From Acrocarpospora macrocephala (GTDB taxonomy: Bacteria; Actinomycetota; Actinomycetes; Streptosporangiales; Streptosporangiaceae), in contig NZ_BLAE01000020.1 of the NCBI RefSeq assembly GCF_009687865.1, positions 124,001-188,000 on the forward strand: DNA of 64,000 nt, in the 5' to 3' direction. Below are positions 52,701 through 59,661 of the stretch, in pieces. The notes under the pieces are model-generated. The model saw only the letters and a list, made by a program, of their open reading frames with translations. It made no database searches and had not been told where the DNA came from. Each line of letters begins with the position of its first letter. Position 1 is the first letter of the stretch. Both the position numbers and the translations under genes were made by a program.

Positions 52701-53768
52701 GCCGAACGTGGAGATCAACGCCTCGGCTTCGATCGGGTCGCCCAGCGCCGTGCCCGTCCCGTGCGCCTCCACCACGTCGATGTCCGCCGTCGACAGCCGC
52801 GCGTTGGCCAGGGCGTCGCGAATCACCCGTTGCTGCGACGGACCGTTCGGCGCGGTCAGACCGTTGGACGCGCCGTCCTGGTTCACGGCCGACCCGCGTA
52901 CCACCGCGAGCACCTGATGCCCGTTGCGCTGCGCGTCCGACAGGCGCTCCAGCACCAGGACGCCGACGCCCTCGGACCAGCCCGTGCCGTTGGCGCCGTC
53001 GGCGAACGCCTTGCATCGCCCATCGGGCGACAAGCCACCCTGGCGGTTGAACTCGATGAAAGTGCTGGGGTTCGTCATGACGGTCACCCCGCCGGCGAGC
53101 GCCAGGGTGCACTCGCCCGTACGCAGCGACTGAACGGCCCAGTGCAACGCGACCAGGGACGACGAGCAGGCCGTGTCCACCGTCACGGCCGGGCCGACCA
53201 GGCCGAGCGTGTACGAAACCCGGCCGGACAACACGCTGTTGGCCGTACCGGTGAGCCCGAAGGCGTCGATGTCGCGCGGCAGGCTCTCGCGGTAGTCGGA
53301 CGACATCGCCCCGGCGAACACCCCGGTCAGGCTGCCGCGTAGCGCGATCGGGTCGATTCCGGCCCGCTCGACGGCCTCCCATGACGCTTCCAGCAGCAGC
53401 CGCTGCTGCGGATCCATGCCCAGCGCCTCGCGCGGCGAGATGCCGAAGAAGCCGGCGTCGAAGTCCGCCGCCTCATTGAGGAAACCCCCGGCCAGCGACT
53501 GTGGCACGGCCTCGCCGTACTGATCCCGAAGCCGGTCGAGGTCCCAGCCGCGCTCGGCGGGCGGCTCGGATATCGGATCACCGCCCTCGGCGAGCAGGCG
53601 CCACAGATCCTCCGGCGAGGCCACGCCGCCGGGGTACCGGCAGCTCATCCCGACGATCGCGATCGGCTGCAGGTTCTGTTCTTCGAGGTCGTGGACGCGT
53701 TGCCGGGTGCGCCGGAGATCGGCCGTCGCCCGCTTGAGGTATTCGCGGAGTTTCGCCTCATTGTCCAT
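25728..53768 (-). CDS. Six-module type I polyketide synthase 'B' (NysI/AmphI-like)
   Basis: A 9346-aa PKS extending the macrolide chain by six units. It starts at ATG 53768 with a classical N-terminal docking coiled coil ([19 protein letters not shown]). It ends with a C-terminal docking domain (residues about 9280-9346) and no thioesterase, so the chain passes to another PKS. Module order: DH-KR, KR, KR (methylmalonyl AT), KR, inactive KR, KR. All six KS have DTACSSS, HGTGT and KSNxGH. This domain order, the single methylmalonyl module in third place, the dead KR in fifth place and the overall length match NysI/AmphI (nystatin/amphotericin modules 9-14). By that analogy the gene builds the C21-C11 region: last polyene double bond, glycosylated hydroxyl, methyl branch later oxidised, hydroxyl, hemiketal ketone, hydroxyl. 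Module 1 resembles PKS A modules more than its own modules 2-6. Confidence 0.97.
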   Translation of the reverse strand: MDNEAKLREYLKRATADLRRTRQRVHDLEEQNLQPIAIVGMSCRYPGGVASPEDLWRLLAEGGDPISEPPAERGWDLDRLRDQYGEAVPQSLAGGFLNEAADFDAGFFGISPREALGMDPQQRLLLEASWEAVERAGIDPIALRGSLTGVFAGAMSSDYRESLPRDIDAFGLTGTANSVLSGRVSYTLGLVGPAVTVDTACSSSLVALHWAVQSLRTGECTLALAGGVTVMTNPSTFIEFNRQGGLSPDGRCKAFADGANGTGWSEGVGVLVLERLSDAQRNGHQVLAVVRGSAVNQDGASNGLTAPNGPSQQRVIRDALANARLSTADIDVVEAHGTGTALGDPIEAEALISTFGTDRDRPLSLGSIKSNIGHTQAAAGVAGIIKMVLAMRHGVLPRTLHADAPSSRVDWDSGVLELLTRQRAWPETGRPRRAGVSSFGVSGTNAHVVVEEAPPAEVAVATADMRVLPVLVSGRTEEALSAQAARLLAYLDGVPGTSLADVAFSLATTRSAFEHRAAVVAADRAGLRAGLAALADGGAAAGVIKGHGRQAKLAMLFTGQGSQRAGMGRELYDRFPVFAQALDAVVAELDPLLDRSLRDVLFAEAELLDQTGWAQPALFAVETALFRLVESWGVRPDVLAGHSIGEITAAHVAGVLSLSDACALVAARARLMQALPSGGAMVAVQASEDAVAGLLAGREGEVSVAAVNGPASTVISGVEEAVLEVAAALESQGVRTRRLRVSHAFHSPLMDPMLADFRALAGTLSYNPPRIPIVSTLTGETATADQLCSPDYWVDQVRGAVRFGDAVRALHAQGVQAYLELGPDAVLSAMAADTLAPDAVAVPVLRRDRDEESAAVSALGALHVRGVAVDWRSVLPGAGRVELPTYAFQRQRYWLSPTSSGDARGLGLTAARHPLLGASVGLADSDEALLTGRLSLGSHPWLADHAVGGPVVFPGTGFLELALRAGDQVGCDLVRELTLTVPLVLGERDAVAVQVRVGPADGQGRRELSIHARQDEADEHDGWVRHAVGVLASTAQEEPGIADMAVWPPPGASAIDVEGAYERLAEGGFHYGPVFQGLRAAWRGASGEVFAEVALGEQAASNAGLFGVHPALLDAALHAMSFAGMEDAQPGRLPFSWGDVCLHAAGASVLRVRLAKAGDDSVSVSAVDAAGEPVLSARSLVLRPFSADDLPGGSGRDPLFALEWTVSPQPAPAVTGAVAVLGVGALGTLAAWRPGGDLVQIHTDLASLAEAGPVPDAVLTEVVSDPAAGVVESAHELAAHVLDLMQRWLAEERCGGSRLVVLTRGAVVARAGDSLTDLAAAAVWGLVRAAQSENPGRFVLVDVDEASAMSALPGVLAGTVAGVLASAEPQAAIRQGEVRVPRLTRVAAGDVQDGVWDPEGTVLITGGTGGLGALFARHLVAERGVRHLLLAGRRGPDAPGAAELRADLIAQGADVTIAACDVADRDQVAALLARVAPEHPLTGIIHTAGVLDDGTIPSLSPERLDAVLRPKADAAWHLHELTRDLDLAAFVLFSSVAGTMGAPGQGNYAAANAFLDALAGHRRAEGLPALSLGWGPWAQDTGMTGALDDVQARRMTRAGMFALTPDEGLALFGAALRAGEPVVAPVRIDLAAVRTHGEVPHLLRGLVRAPRRSATSMSGSALVRRLAGLERADRVRILADLVRAEVALVLGHPSPELVDIRREFRDLGFDSLTAVELRNRLSTTTGLRLPATLVFDHPTPAVLAEFLLDEVLGEQHDVAVPAAVTPVADDPIVIVGMSCRYPGGVASPEDLWRLVAEGRDAITEFPANRGWDLAALYHPDADHVGGSYTRQGGFLHDAAEFDADFFGMSPREAMATDPQQRLLLETSWEAVERAGIDPVTLRGSRTGVFAGVMYTDYSGMLGAAEYEGYRGTGTAASVVSGRVSYTLGLVGPAVTVDTACSSSLVAVHLATQALLSGECTLALAGGVTVMATPGAFVEFSRQRGLSPDGRCKSFADRADGVSWAEGVGVLVLERLSDARRNGHQVLAVVRGSAINQDGASNGLTAPNGPSQRRVIRQALAGARLAPAEVDVVEGHGTGTTLGDPIEAQALLATYGRDRPEGPLLLGSIKSNIGHTQAAAGVAGVIKMIMAMRHGIVPKTLHVDAPSAHVDWSSGAVELLTEAREWPETGHPRRAAVSSFGFSGTNAHLIIEQDTGQDIVERTPPMAGLPLPISGKTEQSMREQAARLLSHLEGRPEADLADVAFSLATTRSPFEHRAAVLAGDRAGALAGLRALATGQAAPGVVRGRARDDQKTAFLFTGQGAQRVGMGLETYARFPVFAEALDGVLAALDPHLDRPLREALFSDAELLDRTEYTQPALFALEVALYRLVESWGVRPDALAGHSIGELVAAHVAGVLTLADACALVAARGRLMQALPAGGAMVAIQAGEEEVLESLAGREGEVSIAAVNGPSSVVIAGAEPAVLEVAAGWAARERRTKRLRVSHAFHSPLMEPMLAEFQAVAETIAYEPPRIPVISNVTGEFATDELCSPAYWVRHVREAVRFRDGVRELHRAGTTAFLEIGPDGVLTAMALDTLPAEAETLVLPVLRGDRDESTALMTALAELQVNGVRVDWPALLRGARRVDLPTYPFQHESFWPELPPAANGTVADPADARLWDAVERGDAGDVAAILGLGNEHSSSLDSLLPALSSWRRSRGEASTLDSWRYLVEWKPRRTPSLAVLEGTWLVATAAGIVDGDVVAALDSHGAHVERLLLDGTDGRASLAARLRELGEISGVVSMLASVADGGAVPSGLALTVTLLQALGDAEIDAPLWCLTRGAVSAAPGDRVTSPVQAQVWGMGRVAALEHPKRWGGLVDLPEVVAGRAALGLASVLAGLDGEDQVAVRASGVFGRRLRRHPVAPDPVGQAHATGGTVLVTGGTGALGAATARWLARAGAAHLVLTSRRGMAAPGAAELRDELLALGAEVSIVACDVADREALAGVLAAIPAERPLTGVVHAAGVGQAVAPLGQADAAELADVMTAKVAGAANLDGLLGDRELDFFVLFSSIAGMWGSAGQGAYAAANAYLDALAEHRRGRGLAATSVAWGAWAEAGLAVADTTADTTADTMADYLLKRGLALLPPGLAIKELSRAVSGGDAVVTVADVDWDRFYPIFTSARPSHLFSELPEVRAQLASADKAATSDDPEFVARLRQLTEKEQRRGLLDLVRTEVAAVLRHASAEAVSERRAFREMGFDSLTAVELRKRLVGATGLALPSTLVFDHPNPAALVEFLRSQVVGSADADVAGVPMAAHTDEPIAIIGMACRFPGGVGSPEQLWELVTGEVDAISGFPADRGWDAAGLYDPDPDHSGTTYSVEGGFLHDAGDFDPGFFGISPREALTMDPQQRLLLETAWEAIERAGIAPSSLHGSTTGTFIGSSYQEYGSDAADAEGHQVTGSSPSILSGRLSYVLGLEGPAVTVDTACSSSLVALHLACQSLRNGESSLALAGGATVMTTPAAFVAFSRQRALAADGRCKAFSDSADGMSLAEGVGLLLVERLSDAERNGHPILAVVSGSAVNQDGASNGLTAPNGPSQQRVIRHSLASARLSPAEVDAVDAHGTGTALGDPIEAQALLATYGQGRERPLLLGSIKSNIGHTQSAAGVASVIKMVMALRHGLLPKTLGVGTPSSHVDWTAGAVELLTEATPWPETGRPRRAAVSSFGISGTNAHTILEQAPTGDVALAGSGADAGPGADAAASGAGAVPWVVSGRTAEALRAQAQRLAAHVADHGALDPAGVGFSLVTSRSMFEHRAVAVGGDRDALRAAVQAVAVGEPAPGVVQGMADVEGRTVFVFPGQGAQWAGMGARLLEQSPVFAERVAECGLALSRYVDWSLLDVLRQAEGAPSLDRVDVVQPVSFAVMVALAAMWRAHGVEPDAVIGHSQGEIAAACVAGALSLDDAARVVAVRSQAIARSLAGAGGMMSISLPLPDVEERLRPWDGQISIAAVNGPRTVVVGGDPGALDELSRRLTEEGVRTRRVAVDYASHSAHVEPLQHELPQSLSAIRPRRAEVPFLSTVTEDWLDGTELDAGYWYRNLRRTVRFEPAVRRLLAAAHRAFIEVSPHPVLTGAIQETAEDAGGSTVVAGTLRRDQGGAERFLTSLAEVFVRGVPVDWRAAFDSTGARPVELPTYAFQRERLWTKRAEAPAPGAANPADERFWAAVGQQDLDSLASELDVGTPALAEVVPALSSWRRRQQAQFTADSWRYRVVWRPVTDLAATPLSGTWLLVTTDGVADEDVKEKDVAGTLTAYGARVRRLVLDEACLDRAVLTGMLSQEEHVSGVVSLLALAEQPAERHPELAVGLALTVALVQALGDADIDAPLWCLTRGAVSTGRSDPVTNPVQAQVHGVGWTAALEHPRRWGGLVDLTGTLDQRAARRLASVLGGAAGGEDQLAIRPSGVFTRRVVPAPSPAGPAPAWTPRGTTLVTGGTGTLAPHVARWVAAQGAEHLVLVSRRGMAAPGAAELVAELAELGTTATVAACDVSDRDALAGLLARLRAEGHTVRTVVHAAASIELHALEDTGIEAFAEVVRAKVMGARHLDELLADELDAFVLFSSTAGMWGSGRHAAYVAGNAFLGALAEHRRARGLPATSISWGIWSDDRELGRVDPEQIRRSGLVFMEPDLALEGFRHALAGAEPVLAIADIDWELYFPVFTSVRASRLFSEVPAVRRLAETAERPVGAAGAGEFVTRLRGLPAAERDRLLLELVRAQAATVLGHASADALAERRAFRDLGFDSVTAVDLRNRLAAATGLSLPSTLVFDHPNLAALAEFLRAEIAGAQAGPAAVAGQGRAGSDEPIAIIGMACRYPGGVRSPEQLWRLVVDGVDAISEFPGDRNWDAEGLYDPDPGRTGKTYSTRGGFLYDTAEFDADFFGISPREALAMDPQHRLVLETAWEAVERAGIAPSSLRGSVTGTFIGSSYQDYGLAMAGQGEGLEGHLVTGTVPSVLSGRVAYLFGLEGPAVTLDTACSSSLVALHLACQSLRDGESSLALAGGVTVMSTPDAFIGFSRQRAMAPDGRCKAYSDSADGMSLAEGVGLLLVERLSDAERNGHPILAVIRGSAINQDGASNGLTAPSGLAQQRVIRQALANAGVAPAEVDAVEGHGTGTALGDPIEARALLATYGQERDHPLWLGSVKSNIGHAQMASGVAGVIKMVLAMRHDLLPRTLHVDAPSSHVDWSTGAIELLTEPREWVRAGRPRRAAVSSFGLSGTNAHAVLEEAPPAAVRVGRAEPVVVPVLVSGKDAQALGAQAEQLLALLAESAELHLTDVAYSLATTRSHLDQRAALVGRDREEIIAGLRALAEGAGVQEAVGHGSLAFMFTGQGGQRAEMGRELYGRFPAFADALDAVLSHLDAHLDRPLRDVLFAPAGTADAALLDETGYTQPALFAFQVAVFRLLESWGVRPGHLMGHSVGEIAAAHVAGVLSLPDACVLVAARARLMQALPAGGAMVAVQAGEEEVLPLLAGREEQMSIAAVNSPVSVVVSGEEDAVLEIAAHFAAQGRMTKRLQVSHAFHSPRMDAMLDDFRRVARGLSYAPPEIPIVSNVTGEPATAALLCSPDYWVEHIRRPVRFGDGVRGLAEQGVVTFLELGPDAVLTAIAADCLTDRPGVQAVPVARRDRAEEQAVTAAVARLHVRGVDVDWRGFFAGTGAEAVGLPTYAFQRRRFWPEPRAAAVPASSDAVDGWRYRSVWKPLPWPAVTAPSPRARLLVVVPAGAEWVTSLAGALGAEADRIEVREPDRAALAARLRELCSAGPRPVGIVSLLASDERDLAGHPGVPSGLALTVALAQALGDAGIEAPLWCVTRGAVSVGRSEQVFRPVQAAVWGLGRSVALEQPRLWGGLVDLPEDLDSVTISRLVDVLSGVKGEDQLAVRPSGVFGRRLVHAPLGGDIAEGDTALFGEGTVLITGGTGGLGAQVARWAVGAAHVLLVSRRGPDAPGAAELRDELAALGTQVSVVACDVADREAVAAVLAGIPEDLPLTAVFHAAGVVDDGVLDGMTPERLSSVLRSKAVGAVNLHELTEHLDLAAFVLFSSTSATFGSPGQANYAAANAMLDALAELRRSRGLAATSIAWGPWAGSGMAADDVVANRLRRAGLRMLPPGLAVRALARALAHGDTTLTVADVDWSRFVGAFAAVRSNPLVSDLPEVAGLMGAGADPAGTAEPAFRRRLAELSPAERGRAVLDLLRGMVAKVLGHAGADGVAPDRPFRDLGFDSLTTVELRNALAAATGLTLPATLLFDYPAPSVLADFLLGELSGSGPAAQVPVVRAHVDDGDPIVIVGMSCRFPGGVSSPEELWRLLVDGGDGISSFPGDRGWDLAALAAGMSSTSMGGFLRDATEFDAEFFGISPREALAMDPQQRLVLEASWEALERAGIDPAGLRGGDAGVFVGTNGQDYVAVLKGSDADVQGHVATGTTASVISGRLSYTLGLEGPAITVDTACSSSLVALHWATQALRGGECSLALAGGVSVMSSPDAFVEFSVQGGLAPDGRCKAFSDTADGTGWSEGVGMFVLERLSDARNNGHPILAVVRGSAINQDGASNGLTAPNGPSQQRVIRQALAAAGLSPAEVDAVEAHGTGTALGDPIEAQALLATYGQERDHPLWLGSIKSNLGHTQAAAGAAGVIKMVLAMRHGLLPKTLHLEVPSSHVDWTSGAVEPLTEPREWSRNGRPLRAGVSAFGISGTNAHVIIEQAPPEEQSDERRSGDRKAPAVVPWVVSGRTPEALRAQVEQVLAATRDLDPVDVGYSLTSRSMFRHRAVLLAGADGVPEIARGEAAVVAGGSAMLFTGQGAQRPGMGRELYDRFPVFAQALDAVLAQLDVELDRPLRTILFAEAGSPEAELIDQTQWTQPALFAIEVALFRLAESWGLRPDLVAGHSIGEIAAAHVAGVLTLADACTLVAARGRLMQALPAGGAMVSVQATEDEVRPMLAGREHEVSIAAVNGPSAVVVAGAEEAVTEIAARLAAEGRKTTRLTVSHAFHSPLMDPMVEDFRRAVRGLRFSPPAIPLVSNLTGEPAAVERICSPDYWVDHVREAVRFADCVRTLRGKGVSTFIELGPDGVLSAMTQHCLAGDGTEAGTLVVPVLRKDRGEEESVVDALARLHVHGLPVDWGSLFTGYGARRVDLPTYAFQRRRFWPEAVAPASGLAQDSVDAEFWAAVERADLASVAATLELEADSLSTVVPALSSWRRSRRERTLVDSWRYRVVWKPLAALPPGGPSGTWLVAVPADGPWAEVLDAVGAALPGADALVRFDVTHADRAMLAVQLAELLGGRAPTGVISLLALAGTDPAELSGVALTTALVQALGDAGVHAPLWCLTRGAVSVGRSDSPPDPGQAAVWGLGRVAALEHPQRWGGMIDLPGPIDRRAVDRLAAMLAGGPDGESEIALRASGVFGRRLVQAPAEDAGRSWRPRGTVLVAGDTGISGQRIARWLADAGAERVVLAGRPGSAEPADSGVTIRHCDLADREALAALLVEYPPDAVVYADEPPAAASLDGAEPADLAAAAAAHVAGAANLNSLLADWELDAFVVFCSLSGVWGVAGRAVAAAAEEVRNALVEARRARGAAGTAVSWSAWADSGVTTDKGMDLHLRLNGLPALAPELALSALGRAVASGESAVTVADVAWDLFTPAFLALRPTPLLDELPQAKQAMAADGGTRDGEPALRERLLGLPAAERTGLVLDLVTTKAAAVLGHADGGAIEAGRAFRDFGFDSLTAVDLRNQLKAATGLTLPATLVFDHPTPEELAGHLVGQLLGEEGPREESGAVPAVRSDDPIVIVGMSCRYPGGVRSPEDLWRLVGDGVDAIGPFPVDRHWDLAVLSGGGPDGRGRSAAAGGGFLYDVADFDPGFFGISPREAMVMDPQQRLVLEAAWEAFERAGVDPAGLRGGDVGVYVGATSGDYQPPRDHPGHAQTAQAASVISGRLSYALGLVGPAVTVDTACSSSLVALHLAAQALRSGECSLALAGGVTVMSTPVGFVEFGELGALSQDGRCKAFSDAADGTGWAEGVGMLVVERLSDARRNGHRVLAILRGSAVNQDGASNGFTAPSGPSQRRVIHRALAAAGLAPADVDVVEAHGTGTKLGDPIEAQALLETYGQNRERPVLLGSVKSNIGHTQAAAGVAGVIKMVMAIRHGVAPKTLHAQEPSSHVDWSAGAVELLTEARPWPDAGRPRRAGISSFGATGTNSHVIIEEAHPAESAAVPVASGPGLLPIPLSANNPGAVRAQARRLLDHLAEHPDVGLADLAFSLATTRSSFRQRLAVLAGSRAELVDGLTAAADGSPAPHVIEGRAGRPGKTAFLFTGQGAQRVGMGRELYDRFPVFADALDAVLAHLDVRLDRPLREIVFASADAPEAGLLDQTGWTQPALFAVEVALFRLLESWHLTPDVLIGHSVGELAAAHVAGVLSLEDACALVAARGALMQRLPAGGAMVAVQAAEEEVAGLLAGREHEVSLAAVNGPESVVIAGVEPAVLDVAAVLEERGRKTRRLRVSHAFHSPLMEPMLGDFRAVAERLAYAPPRIPVISNVTGVPATDELCSPDYWVEHVRRTVRFADGIRSAHEAGVTRYVEIGPDGTLTAMAGDILPPEAEVELVPLLRRHRDEHEAVVTALAGLHVHGMSPDWTAVFAGTGARPVDLPTYAFQHERFWPAPALSSWHGEGAPRSAIDGWRYRIAWQPLAGDGEGTPGRTAATGPWLVVLPEEQAADAWTDDAIAALGADAVRLELPGLTGMPEDRAALAERLRAHAAAGPFSGVVSLLALRESAADAGVPTGLVLTTLLIQALGDAGVDAPLWCLTRGAVAAGPGDVLGSPAQAAVWGLGRVAALEQPQRWGGLIDLPDSVDRGAVRRLASVLSGVSGEDQVAIRPSGAYVRRLVQGLPGRTGAWEPRGTVLITGGTGALGGHLARWLAGNGAEHLLLVSRRGMDADGAAELRDELAGLGAQVTVAACDAADRGALAAVLAGIPAEFPLTAVVHAAGVLDDGVVDGLTQERFETVFRAKVSSAVVLDELTQDLDLPVFVLFSSAAGTLGSLGQGNYAAANAVLDALAERRRERGLAATSVAWGAWAGGGMADVAAAQEASRRMGVRPMDPALAVSALSGLVAGGEPVGVVADIDHERFVRSYTAGRPSRLLRELPHYRELTGSVDEQPVSALRDRLAGLPGTERPGAVLDVLRDQIAMVLGHASGRAIGADQAFRDLGFDSLSAIELRNRLTAATALKLPPTLVFDYPTPEALAGHLITQLVPETAGISGVDEEEARVRALFASLSMARLREIGVLDALLHLTDGPATATSEEDALDSMGLDELVRAALNGGAQ
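25731..25940 (-). other. C-terminal docking domain of PKS B
   Basis: After the last ACP the final 65 or so residues form a helical segment ([20 protein letters not shown]), a linker, and a terminal acidic helix ([13 protein letters not shown]). This is the usual C-terminal docking layout that pairs with the N-terminal helices of the next PKS protein. There is no thioesterase. Confidence 0.8.
25940..30350 (-). other. PKS B module 6: KS-AT(malonyl)-KR(B type)-ACP
   Basis: Approximate residues: KS 7809-8227, AT 8327-8640, KR 8920-9107, ACP 9204-9270. AT has GHSVGE and HAFH (malonyl). KR has [11 protein letters not shown] and NYAAAN. ACP has GFDSL. A hydroxyl is predicted. Confidence 0.88.
30390..34840 (-). 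other. PKS B module 5: KS-AT(malonyl)-KR(inactive)-ACP
   Basis: Approximate residues: KS 6314-6730, AT 6820-7134, degenerate KR 7447-7624, ACP 7724-7790. AT has GHSIGE and HAFH (malonyl). In the KR the cofactor loop has decayed to AGDTGISG, the catalytic Tyr is replaced by Ala7582 (codon 31023-31025) and the Asn four residues on is Glu7586; the Ser before VWG remains. The beta-keto group should survive, as in NysI/AmphI module 13, where it becomes the C13 hemiketal carbon. Confidence 0.9.
34870..39270 (-). other. PKS B module 4: KS-AT(malonyl)-KR(B type)-ACP
   Basis: Approximate residues: KS 4835-5257, AT 5357-5670, KR 5942-6124, ACP 6230-6297. KS has [11 protein letters not shown] has GHSVGE and HAFH (malonyl), with an unusual [10 protein letters not shown] in the first AT motif. 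KR has TGGTGGLG, a VDD variant of the LDD loop and NYAAAN. A hydroxyl is predicted. Confidence 0.87.
39320..43900 (-). other. PKS B module 3: KS-AT(methylmalonyl)-KR(A2 type)-ACP
   Basis: Approximate residues: KS 3292-3714, AT 3834-4147, KR 4460-4644, ACP 4747-4814. AT reads [14 protein letters not shown] and VDYASH, the methylmalonyl signature. The KR has [10 protein letters not shown]: Trp eight and His three residues before the Tyr, the A2 fingerprint for reduction after methyl epimerisation. Its cofactor loop is the variant [10 protein letters not shown]. Predicted product: a hydroxyl and a methyl branch, the likely site of P450 oxidation. Confidence 0.87.
43940..48470 (-). other. PKS B module 2: KS-AT(malonyl)-KR(A1 type)-ACP
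   Basis: Approximate residues: KS 1770-2190, AT 2297-2613, KR 2907-3097, ACP 3207-3274. AT has GHSIGE and HAFH (malonyl). No DH lies between AT and KR. The KR lacks the LDD loop (it reads [11 protein letters not shown]) and has Trp eight residues before the catalytic Tyr ([10 protein letters not shown]), with no His three before it: the A1 fingerprint. A hydroxyl of opposite configuration to the B-type modules is predicted. By analogy with NysI module 10 this would be the glycosylated hydroxyl. Confidence 0.88.
44449..44481. repeat. 12-bp tandem repeat inside PKS B
   Basis: The unit GTGTCCGCTGTG occurs at 44449-44460 and 44461-44472, followed by a partial third copy. On the coding strand it encodes repeated Ala-Asp-Thr-Thr in the KR-ACP linker of module 2. 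It is in frame and likely harmless slippage in a flexible linker. Confidence 0.9.
48490..53690 (-). other. PKS B module 1: KS-AT(malonyl)-DH-KR-ACP
   Basis: Approximate residues: KS 30-447, AT 553-847, DH 914-1180, KR 1402-1584, ACP 1697-1757. AT has GHSIGE and HAFH (malonyl). DH has an intact [12 protein letters not shown] has TGGTGGLG and LDD (B-type). ACP has GFDSL. A double bond is predicted. The AT is nearly the same sequence as that of PKS A module 1. Confidence 0.9.
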
Positions 53769-53910
53769 TTCAGCTCAACCCTTTTTCGACGACCGGATCG
53801 CGGAGCCCAGTCTCAAACCCGGGCTCCCTGAAAATCACTAGAACCGCCCGCCATCACGCGGCCGTCGAATCTGGGGAAAAGACCAGCCGAGCGGACCATA
53901 CGCTCGCGCA
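53769..53910. promoter_or_regulatory. Divergent control region between PKS B and the O-methyltransferase
   Basis: 142 bp with no gene, between PKS B (minus, ATG 53768) and the methyltransferase (plus, ATG 53911). It carries the second CTAGTGAT-containing operator candidate. Confidence 0.7.
53826..53841 (-). promoter_or_regulatory. Candidate PimM-type (PAS-LuxR) operator
   Basis: Read on the minus strand: CTAGTGATTTTCAGGG, matching 12 of 16 positions of the remembered consensus CTVGGGAWWTCCCBAG. It lies about 58-73 bp upstream of the PKS B start. It shares CTAGTGAT with the site at 22735-22750. Confidence 0.5.
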
Positions 53911-54579
53911 ATGGCCGGTCAGCTCCACATCACCTCAGTACTGTCCGACTACGCCCGTACGGTGTCGTTACGGGAGGACGAGATCCTGCGCTCCCTGCGC
54001 GAAGCGACCGCCGCCCTGCCCATGGGAAGGGCGATGCAGGTCATGGCCGAGGAGGGGCAACTCCTGGCGCTGCTGGTCCGGCTCACCTCCGCGCGCACCG
54101 TCCTGGAGGTGGGCACCTTCACCGGCTACAGCACGCTCTGCCTGGCCCGCGCGGTCGCCCCCGGTGGCCGCGTCATCACCTGCGACATCACCGACCGGTG
54201 GCACAGTGTCGGCGTGCCGTACTGGCGCAGGGCCGGAGTGTTCGACCGGATCGACTCGCGGATCGGCGACGCGTCGGACACCCTCGCCACCCTGCTGTAC
54301 GAGGAGGGGCCTGGCTCCGTCGACTTCGTGTTCATCGACGCCGACAAGCCCGGCTACCCGAAGTACTACGAGGCCGCTCTCGCGCTGGTCAGGGAGAACG
54401 GCCTGATCGTGGTGGACAACACGCTGTACTTGGGCAAGGTCGCCGACCCGGCGGCGCAGGACGCGGACACCGAGGCGATTCGCGCGTTCAACGCCATGCT
54501 GCTGGAGGATCTCCGGGTGGACGTGTCGCTGCTGCCGATGGCGGACGGCATCACCCTGGTGCGTAAGAAAGAGCTCTAA
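53911..54579 (+). CDS. fkbG: Class I SAM-dependent O-methyltransferase, FkbG-like (methoxymalonyl-ACP formation)
   Basis: 222-aa methyltransferase of the metal-dependent caffeoyl-CoA/catechol type. The SAM motif [11 protein letters not shown] lies at residues 64-74. The metal-binding set is Asp143 in FIDADK and Asp169-Asn170 in DNTLY. FkbG-type enzymes methylate the 2-hydroxyl of hydroxymalonyl-ACP. The other four enzymes of that route are encoded convergently just downstream, and the stop codons of this gene and fkbH overlap (54576-54579), which supports the role. A post-PKS O-methylation of the macrolide is the alternative. The ribosome site before ATG 53911 is weak. Confidence 0.85.
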   Translation: MAGQLHITSVLSDYARTVSLREDEILRSLREATAALPMGRAMQVMAEEGQLLALLVRLTSARTVLEVGTFTGYSTLCLARAVAPGGRVITCDITDRWHSVGVPYWRRAGVFDRIDSRIGDASDTLATLLYEEGPGSVDFVFIDADKPGYPKYYEAALALVRENGLIVVDNTLYLGKVADPAAQDADTEAIRAFNAMLLEDLRVDVSLLPMADGITLVRKKEL

Positions 54580-55685
54580 GGGAGGACATCGGAGAACCGG
54601 TTCTCGGGCACTGCCGTGAGATCGGGCGCGATGAGGCGCATCGTGGTGGGCGGGGCCTGCGGCACGGGGACGAGGTGCAGCCGTTGCAGGCCGCTGACGT
54701 CGCCGGCGGGCAGGCTCGCGAGACACGGGCAGGTCTCGCCGGTGAACCCGCTGAACCGGTAGGCGATCTCCATCATCCGGTTGCGGTCGGTCCTGCGGAA
54801 GTCGGCCACCAGGTGCGCGCCGGCCCGCGCGGCCTGATCGGTCAGCCAGCGCAGGATCACCGAGCCCGCGCCGAAGGACACGACCCGGCAGGAGGTGGCG
54901 AGCAGCTTCAGGTGCCACACGTCGGCTCCCGACTCCACCAGCACGACCCCGACGGCGCCGTGCGGCCCGAACCGGTCGCTCATCGAGGTGACCAGGACCT
55001 GGTGCCCGTGATCGTCGAGGAGCAGCCCGGCCAGCGCCTCCCGCGAATAGTGCACGCCGGTCGCGTTCATCTGGCTGGTACGCAGGGTCAGCTCCTCGAC
55101 CCGGGCGAGGTGCTCCACGGTCGCCTGCTCGATGCGCATCTCCAGGTCGAGGGAGCGGATGAACTCCTCGTCGGGGCCGGTGAAGTCGGACTTCGCGGCC
55201 TGCCGCCGGAAACCGGCCTGGTACATCTCTCTGCGGCGCCGGGCGTCCTGGGTCACCGTTTTCGGGTTGAACTCCGGCAGCTCGGCCAGCCCGGCGACCT
55301 CATCGGCGGAGTAGCACCGTACGTCGGGAAGGTGGAATGCCACCTCGGCCTGCTCGGCGGCCTGGTCGTCCACGAACGCCATCGTGCCGTAGGCGAACCG
55401 GAGTTCCTCGGCGATGCTCCGGATCGAGCCGGACTTGGGCGACCAGCCGATGTGCGGCAGCACGAAATACTCCGCGACGCCCAGCTCCTCGAGCTTCGCC
55501 CAGGCATGGTCGTGGTCGTTCTTGCTCGCGACGGACTGCAGGATGCCGCGGGCGTCCAGGAGCTGGATGAGCTCGCGTACGCCGGGGTAAAGGCGTACCT
55601 CGCCGTCCTCCAGCAACGTGCCCTGCCACAGCGTGTTGTCCAGATCCCAAACCAGGCATTTCACTGTCATGGTCGTGTCGGCCAC
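54576..55685 (-). CDS. fkbH: FkbH-like HAD-family glyceryl-ACP synthase
   Basis: 369-aa enzyme that in the FK520 and ansamitocin pathways takes 1,3-bisphosphoglycerate, removes a phosphate and loads the glyceryl group on a dedicated ACP, the first step to methoxymalonyl-ACP. The HAD nucleophile motif DLDNTLW is at residues 14-20 (Asp14, Asp16), and FVDD lies further on. The C-terminal half (about 190-330) looks like the GNAT-type acyltransferase-like domain of the family. The start is GTG 55685, with GAGGAG six bases upstream; the inner ATG at codon 6 lacks such a site. The gene is last in the gmd-fkbK-J-I-H operon, 19 bp after fkbI, and converges on the methyltransferase gene with a 4-bp overlap. 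Confidence 0.93.
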   Translation of the reverse strand: MADTTMTVKCLVWDLDNTLWQGTLLEDGEVRLYPGVRELIQLLDARGILQSVASKNDHDHAWAKLEELGVAEYFVLPHIGWSPKSGSIRSIAEELRFAYGTMAFVDDQAAEQAEVAFHLPDVRCYSADEVAGLAELPEFNPKTVTQDARRRREMYQAGFRRQAAKSDFTGPDEEFIRSLDLEMRIEQATVEHLARVEELTLRTSQMNATGVHYSREALAGLLLDDHGHQVLVTSMSDRFGPHGAVGVVLVESGADVWHLKLLATSCRVVSFGAGSVILRWLTDQAARAGAHLVADFRRTDRNRMMEIAYRFSGFTGETCPCLASLPAGDVSGLQRLHLVPVPQAPPTTMRLIAPDLTAVPENRFSDVLP

Positions 55686-55704
55686 GTGTTACTCCTCGTC
55701 TCCT

Positions 55705-56814
55705 TCAGCTCGCCTGGGCGACCGCGTGCTGGGCGAGAATGATCTGGCAGATCTCGGTGCTGCCCTCGATGAGCTCCATGAGCTTGGCGTCCCGGTAGGC
55801 CCGCGCCACGACGTGGCCGTCCTGCGCTCCCGCTGACGCCAGCACCTGCACGGCCGCCGCCGCACCGCGGGCGGCCTCGGTCGAGCTGACGTATTTGGCC
55901 AGGACCGTGGCGATCACCAGCTCCGGCGATCTCGCGTCCCAGCACCGGCTCGCGTGCTCGCAGACCCGCGTCGCCACCTGCTCTGCCGCCGCCAGCTCGG
56001 CCAGGTGCCGGGCCACGAGCTGGTGCTCGGCCAGCGGCCGGCCGAACTGCCGGCGCCCGCGCGCGTGCGCGCCCGCGGCCGAAAGGCACGCACGCAGGAT
56101 CCCGGCGCAACCCCAGGCGACCGAGATCCGGCCGTACGCCAGAGCCGTGGTGACCAGCAGCTGGAGCGACTGCCCGCCGCCGCCAAGCACGGCGGTCGCG
56201 GGCAGCCGTACGGCGTCGAGGACGACGTCGGCGTGCCCGGCGGCCCGGCAGCCGCTCGGGTTGGGCACCGGCCGGATGGTGACCCCCGGCGCGCCGGCGG
56301 GCACGAGAACGACGCCACCGCCGTCCCCGTACCGGCCGAAGACGGCGATCACGTCGGCGTATCGGGCCGCCGTGGTCCACGACTTGCGTCCCTCGACCAC
56401 CACCGTGTCGCCGTCGGAGCGTATCTCGGTCGCCATCGCCGTGACGTCGCTGCCGGCATCGGGCTCGCTGAACGCGACCGCGGCCAGCTCGCCGCCGGTC
56501 AGCCTGGGCAGGTACTCCCGCCGCTGGCGGGCATCGCCGAGCCGCTGGATCGTCCACGCCGCCATTCCCTGTGACGTCATCACGCTGCGCAGGGACCCGC
56601 AGAGGCTGCCCACGTGGGCGGTGAATTCGCCGTTGTCCAGGCTTCCCGCGCCGACGCCGCCGTGTTCGACCGGCACCTCGGCGCAGAGCAGACCCGCCTT
56701 GCCCAGGGTTCTGAGCGTCTCCACGGGGAGGACGCCGGCCAGGTCCCAGGCCGCGGCCTGGTCGCCGACCAGCCGCGTGACCCGTTCCCCGGCGTCGGCG
56801 CGCCAGTCAGGCAT
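55705..56814 (-). CDS. fkbI: FkbI-like acyl-CoA/acyl-ACP dehydrogenase
   Basis: 369-aa FAD-dependent dehydrogenase. It shows the substrate/FAD signature AVAFSEPDAGSD, the middle-domain WTTAARYADV, a C-terminal helical domain beginning ALAYGRISVAWG, and Glu350 in IEGSTEI near the usual base position. In methoxymalonyl-ACP synthesis this enzyme oxidises the glyceryl-derived ACP thioester together with FkbK. ATG 56814 overlaps the end of the ACP gene by 8 bp, so the two are translationally coupled. Its exact substrate is inferred from its place in the cassette. Confidence 0.9.
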   Translation of the reverse strand: MPDWRADAGERVTRLVGDQAAAWDLAGVLPVETLRTLGKAGLLCAEVPVEHGGVGAGSLDNGEFTAHVGSLCGSLRSVMTSQGMAAWTIQRLGDARQRREYLPRLTGGELAAVAFSEPDAGSDVTAMATEIRSDGDTVVVEGRKSWTTAARYADVIAVFGRYGDGGGVVLVPAGAPGVTIRPVPNPSGCRAAGHADVVLDAVRLPATAVLGGGGQSLQLLVTTALAYGRISVAWGCAGILRACLSAAGAHARGRRQFGRPLAEHQLVARHLAELAAAEQVATRVCEHASRCWDARSPELVIATVLAKYVSSTEAARGAAAAVQVLASAGAQDGHVVARAYRDAKLMELIEGSTEICQIILAQHAVAQAS

Positions 56815-57076
56815 GGTCCGTCACCGGCGCGTCACGCAGCCGGCACACCAGCGACGTCATCCGCTCGACGGTGCGGAAGTTGTCGAGCTTCAGGTCCTCC
56901 CCGACGATGGCGACGCCGAACTCCTGCTCCAGGTGGACGACCAGCTCCATGGCGAACATGGAGTTGACGAGTCCGGAGGCGAACAGATCCTTGTCGACGA
57001 CGATGTTGGTTTTGATCCGCTCTTCGAGGAACTCCCGGATCCGCTGCTGAACCGACTCCGCTGATCCCGTGGTCAC
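56807..57076 (-). CDS. fkbJ: FkbJ-like discrete acyl carrier protein
   Basis: 89-aa free ACP. The phosphopantetheine site is Ser39 in SGLVNSMFAMEL, the variant (NS in place of DS) that I associate with methoxymalonyl-pathway carrier proteins. It should carry the glyceryl, hydroxymalonyl and methoxymalonyl intermediates and deliver the finished extender to a PKS AT. It starts at GTG 57076, overlapping the fkbK stop (57073-57075), and its own end overlaps fkbI. Confidence 0.92.
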   Translation of the reverse strand: MTTGSAESVQQRIREFLEERIKTNIVVDKDLFASGLVNSMFAMELVVHLEQEFGVAIVGEDLKLDNFRTVERMTSLVCRLRDAPVTDHA

Positions 57077-57933
57077 GACAGCACCTTCTCGTAATCGTAG
57101 AAACCCTTGCCGGACTTGCGTCCGAGGTGTCCTGCGGCGACCTTCTCCCGCAGCAGTTCGCAGGGCCGGAAACTCTCCTCGCCCGTGCGCTCCCACAGGG
57201 TCGACAGCGCGTCGACCAGGTTGTCAAGCCCGATGAGGTCGGCCGTGCGCAGGGGCCCGGTGGGATGCCCGAGGCAGCCCCGCATGAGGTCGTCCACCGA
57301 CTCGGCGGTGGCCACGCCGGCCCCGACTATCCGGGCCGCCTCGTTGATCATGGGGTGGAGCAGCCTGCTGGTGACGAACCCGGGGGCGTCCCGGACGACG
57401 ATCCCGCGGCGCCCCATCCGCGCCAGCAGCCCGGTGACCGCGGCCATGGTCTCGTCGCTGGTCCGCGCGCTCCTGATCACCTCCACCATCGTGATCAGGT
57501 AGGCCGGATTCATGAAATGGATGCCGAGCAGTTCGTCCGGGCGGCTGACGAACCTGCCCAGCTCCCCGATCGGGATGCCCGAGGTGTTGGAGATGATCGG
57601 GGTGCCGACCGCGAACAGGCTCGACGCCTCTTCCAGCACCTTCGCCTTGATCTCAGCGTCCTCGGTGACCGCCTCGATGACCGCGGTGGCGCCGGCGACG
57701 GCCGCGAGTTCCACGGCCGTCGTCAAACCGGCCGCGTCCCGCGCCGGCACCGACCCCATCAGCCGCGCATGCCGGAGCTGGGCGTCGACCCGGCGCCGGG
57801 CATCGGCGAGCCTGTCCTCCGATACGTCGACGAGCACCACGGGGATACCGTGGCCGATCGCCAGGGCCGCGATCCCCGTGCCCATCACGCCCGCGCCCAG
57901 CACTCCCAGCGGGGCACTTGCCGCTTCACTCAT
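57073..57933 (-). CDS. fkbK: FkbK-like 3-hydroxyacyl-CoA dehydrogenase
   Basis: 286-aa NAD(P)-dependent dehydrogenase. The N-terminal Rossmann loop GAGVMG lies at residues 13-18, HFMNP is mid-protein, and the C-terminal helical domain has RLLHPMINEA and HPTGP. In the methoxymalonyl route it oxidises the 3-hydroxyl of glyceryl-ACP. ATG 57933 is preferred, since it places the Rossmann fold near the N-terminus and leaves 20 bp after the gmd stop. TTG 57960 or GTG 57957, overlapping gmd, are possible. The stop is overlapped by the ACP start. Confidence 0.9.
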   Translation of the reverse strand: MSEAASAPLGVLGAGVMGTGIAALAIGHGIPVVLVDVSEDRLADARRRVDAQLRHARLMGSVPARDAAGLTTAVELAAVAGATAVIEAVTEDAEIKAKVLEEASSLFAVGTPIISNTSGIPIGELGRFVSRPDELLGIHFMNPAYLITMVEVIRSARTSDETMAAVTGLLARMGRRGIVVRDAPGFVTSRLLHPMINEAARIVGAGVATAESVDDLMRGCLGHPTGPLRTADLIGLDNLVDALSTLWERTGEESFRPCELLREKVAAGHLGRKSGKGFYDYEKVLS

Positions 57934-57953
57934 CCCTGATCCCAATGATGAGC

Positions 57954-58982
57954 TCACCAACTCGATGCGAGGATGAGGTCTCCCAGCTCCCGCTCGCGCG
58001 AGACGTTCAGGAGATCGGACTCCACCATCATGTGGATGAGCTGCTCGAAGCTGACGGTCGGCTCCCAGCCCAGCTCGTCTCTGACCTTGCCGGGGTCGGC
58101 GCAGAGGGTCTCCACCTCGGCGGGACGGACGAGCCCCGGGTCGATGACGACGTGGTCCCGCCAGTTCAGCCCGACGTACTCGAAGGCCATCCGTACGGCG
58201 TCGTACACCGAGTGCGTGCGACCGGTGCCCACGACGTAGTCGGTGGGCTCGTCCTGCTGCAGCATGAGATGCATCGCGCGGACATAGTCACCGGCGAACC
58301 CCCAGTCACGGACCGCGTCGAGGTTTCCGAGATACAGCTTGTCCTGCCGGCCGAGTTTGATCTGGGCGACGGCCAGCGAAATCTTCCGCGTCACGAATTC
58401 CGCGCCCCGGCGGGGCGACTCGTGGTTGAACAGAATGCCGGAGACGCCGTACATGTTGAACGACTCACGATAGTTCCGGGTGATGAAATGGCCGTAGGTC
58501 TTCGCCACCCCATAGGGGCTGCGCGGGTGGAAGTTCGTCATCTCGTGCTGCGGACTCTCCACGACCTTGCCGAACATCTCCGAAGACGACGCCTGGTAGA
58601 AGCGGATCTGACCGGTGCTGCTGCGGGACTTGTCCAGCCCGCACACCAGGCGGATCGCCTCCAGCGTCCGGAGCACGCCCATGCCGTTGACGTCGGTGGT
58701 CAGCTCGGCCTGCTGCCACGACATCGGGACGAAGGAGATGGCCGCGAGGTTGTACACCTCATCGGGCTGCACCAGGTCCACCGCCGCGACCAGGCTCCCC
58801 TGGTCCAGCAGGTCGCCGTTGACGAACGACACGTCGCTGACAAGGCGGCTGATGCGGGACTTGCGGGGATTGGCCTGCCCTCTGATGAGTCCCCAGACCT
58901 GGTATCCCAGGGACAGCAGATGCTCAGCCAGATAGGAGCCGTCTTGACCGGTGATACCGGTGATCAGCGCGCGTCTGGACAT
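57954..58982 (-). CDS. gmd: GDP-mannose 4,6-dehydratase (NysDIII-like)
   Basis: 342-aa short-chain dehydrogenase/reductase that converts GDP-mannose to GDP-4-keto-6-deoxymannose, first step to GDP-mycosamine in polyene producers. The cofactor loop TGITGQDG is at residues 8-15. YQASSSEMFG carries the active-site Ser/Glu, and the YxxxK pair is Tyr157/Lys161. NHESPRRG and RDWGFAGDYV are typical of GMD. The start is ATG 58982 with AAAGGAAA upstream; longer in-frame starts add a basic non-homologous tail. It is followed after 20 bp by fkbK, so a sugar gene and the extender-unit genes appear to share one transcript. A rhamnose or fucose route is a less likely alternative. Confidence 0.93.
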   Translation of the reverse strand: MSRRALITGITGQDGSYLAEHLLSLGYQVWGLIRGQANPRKSRISRLVSDVSFVNGDLLDQGSLVAAVDLVQPDEVYNLAAISFVPMSWQQAELTTDVNGMGVLRTLEAIRLVCGLDKSRSSTGQIRFYQASSSEMFGKVVESPQHEMTNFHPRSPYGVAKTYGHFITRNYRESFNMYGVSGILFNHESPRRGAEFVTRKISLAVAQIKLGRQDKLYLGNLDAVRDWGFAGDYVRAMHLMLQQDEPTDYVVGTGRTHSVYDAVRMAFEYVGLNWRDHVVIDPGLVRPAEVETLCADPGKVRDELGWEPTVSFEQLIHMMVESDLLNVSRERELGDLILASSW

Positions 58983-59023
58983 GCACTTTCCTTTCGCCCG
59001 GAGCCGGCGGGAGGCCGTGACGG

Positions 59024-59521
59024 CTACCCGTCGACCCAGCTGTGTGTCTGCGCGAGGCCGACGAGGCATTCGCGGACGCCCAGAATCTGCTGCGCAGTCA
59101 TCGTCGGCACGGCCGCGAGCACGGCTTCCGTGATTTCCCGCGTGAATTCCTTGACGGACAGCACGTCGCAGAAACCGGTGTCGTTCGCCTGACGATCGAG
59201 GGTGGCGACGGCCGGTCCTGGTGACACCATCGCCGCGATCGTCGCAGGTGTCGGCGTGGTTTTCGGTGCGGGGCTCGGCGGAGGGGGCGAGACCAGGGTG
59301 ACCTTCGGTGCGCTGTGCCGGTCGAGCACGCGGACATGTGAGGCCTTCAGGCCTTTGCCCCCGTTCTCGACCATGAATTCAACCTGCGCATCGACCGAGA
59401 TAAGACGTTTGTCGCTGTCGAGGTCGTTGACATGCATGAAAACGTCTTCGCCGCCTCCGTCCGGGGCGATGAAACCGAAACCCCGGAATTCGTCGAAGCT
59501 GATTACCTTGCCAATTGCCAT
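59024..59521 (-). CDS. Cold-shock-domain protein with a C-terminal extension
   Basis: 165-aa protein. Residues 1-67 form a cold-shock (OB-fold) domain with an RNP1-like RGFGFI (13-18) and an RNP2-like VFMHV (27-31). A Pro/Ala/Thr linker (about 75-105) and a helical tail of about 55 residues (VKEFTREITEAVLAAVPTMT) follow, which ordinary 67-aa cold-shock proteins lack. The nucleic-acid-binding domain suggests an RNA chaperone or regulator; its target and any link to the cluster are unknown. ATG 59521 has AGGTG upstream. It lies 41 bp before gmd and may lead that operon. Confidence 0.85.
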   Translation of the reverse strand: MAIGKVISFDEFRGFGFIAPDGGGEDVFMHVNDLDSDKRLISVDAQVEFMVENGGKGLKASHVRVLDRHSAPKVTLVSPPPPSPAPKTTPTPATIAAMVSPGPAVATLDRQANDTGFCDVLSVKEFTREITEAVLAAVPTMTAQQILGVRECLVGLAQTHSWVDG

Positions 59522-59661
59522 GACCACACCTCACCAGAACCACGCTCCCCGAAATGAGGAGCCCTGCCAGGAGAACCACCCCGGGTTCCGCTCGAAGTTC
59601 GGCCGTGCGCCGGACCACCGGCGACACGACACATAGGGTCCCGCTCGTTTCGGGAACCGAC

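Noticed and set aside
59544-59562. Inverted repeat GCTCC / GGAGC before the cold-shock-domain gene
   Set aside because: Only a 5-bp stem with a 9-base loop and no T-run; too weak to call a terminator or operator.
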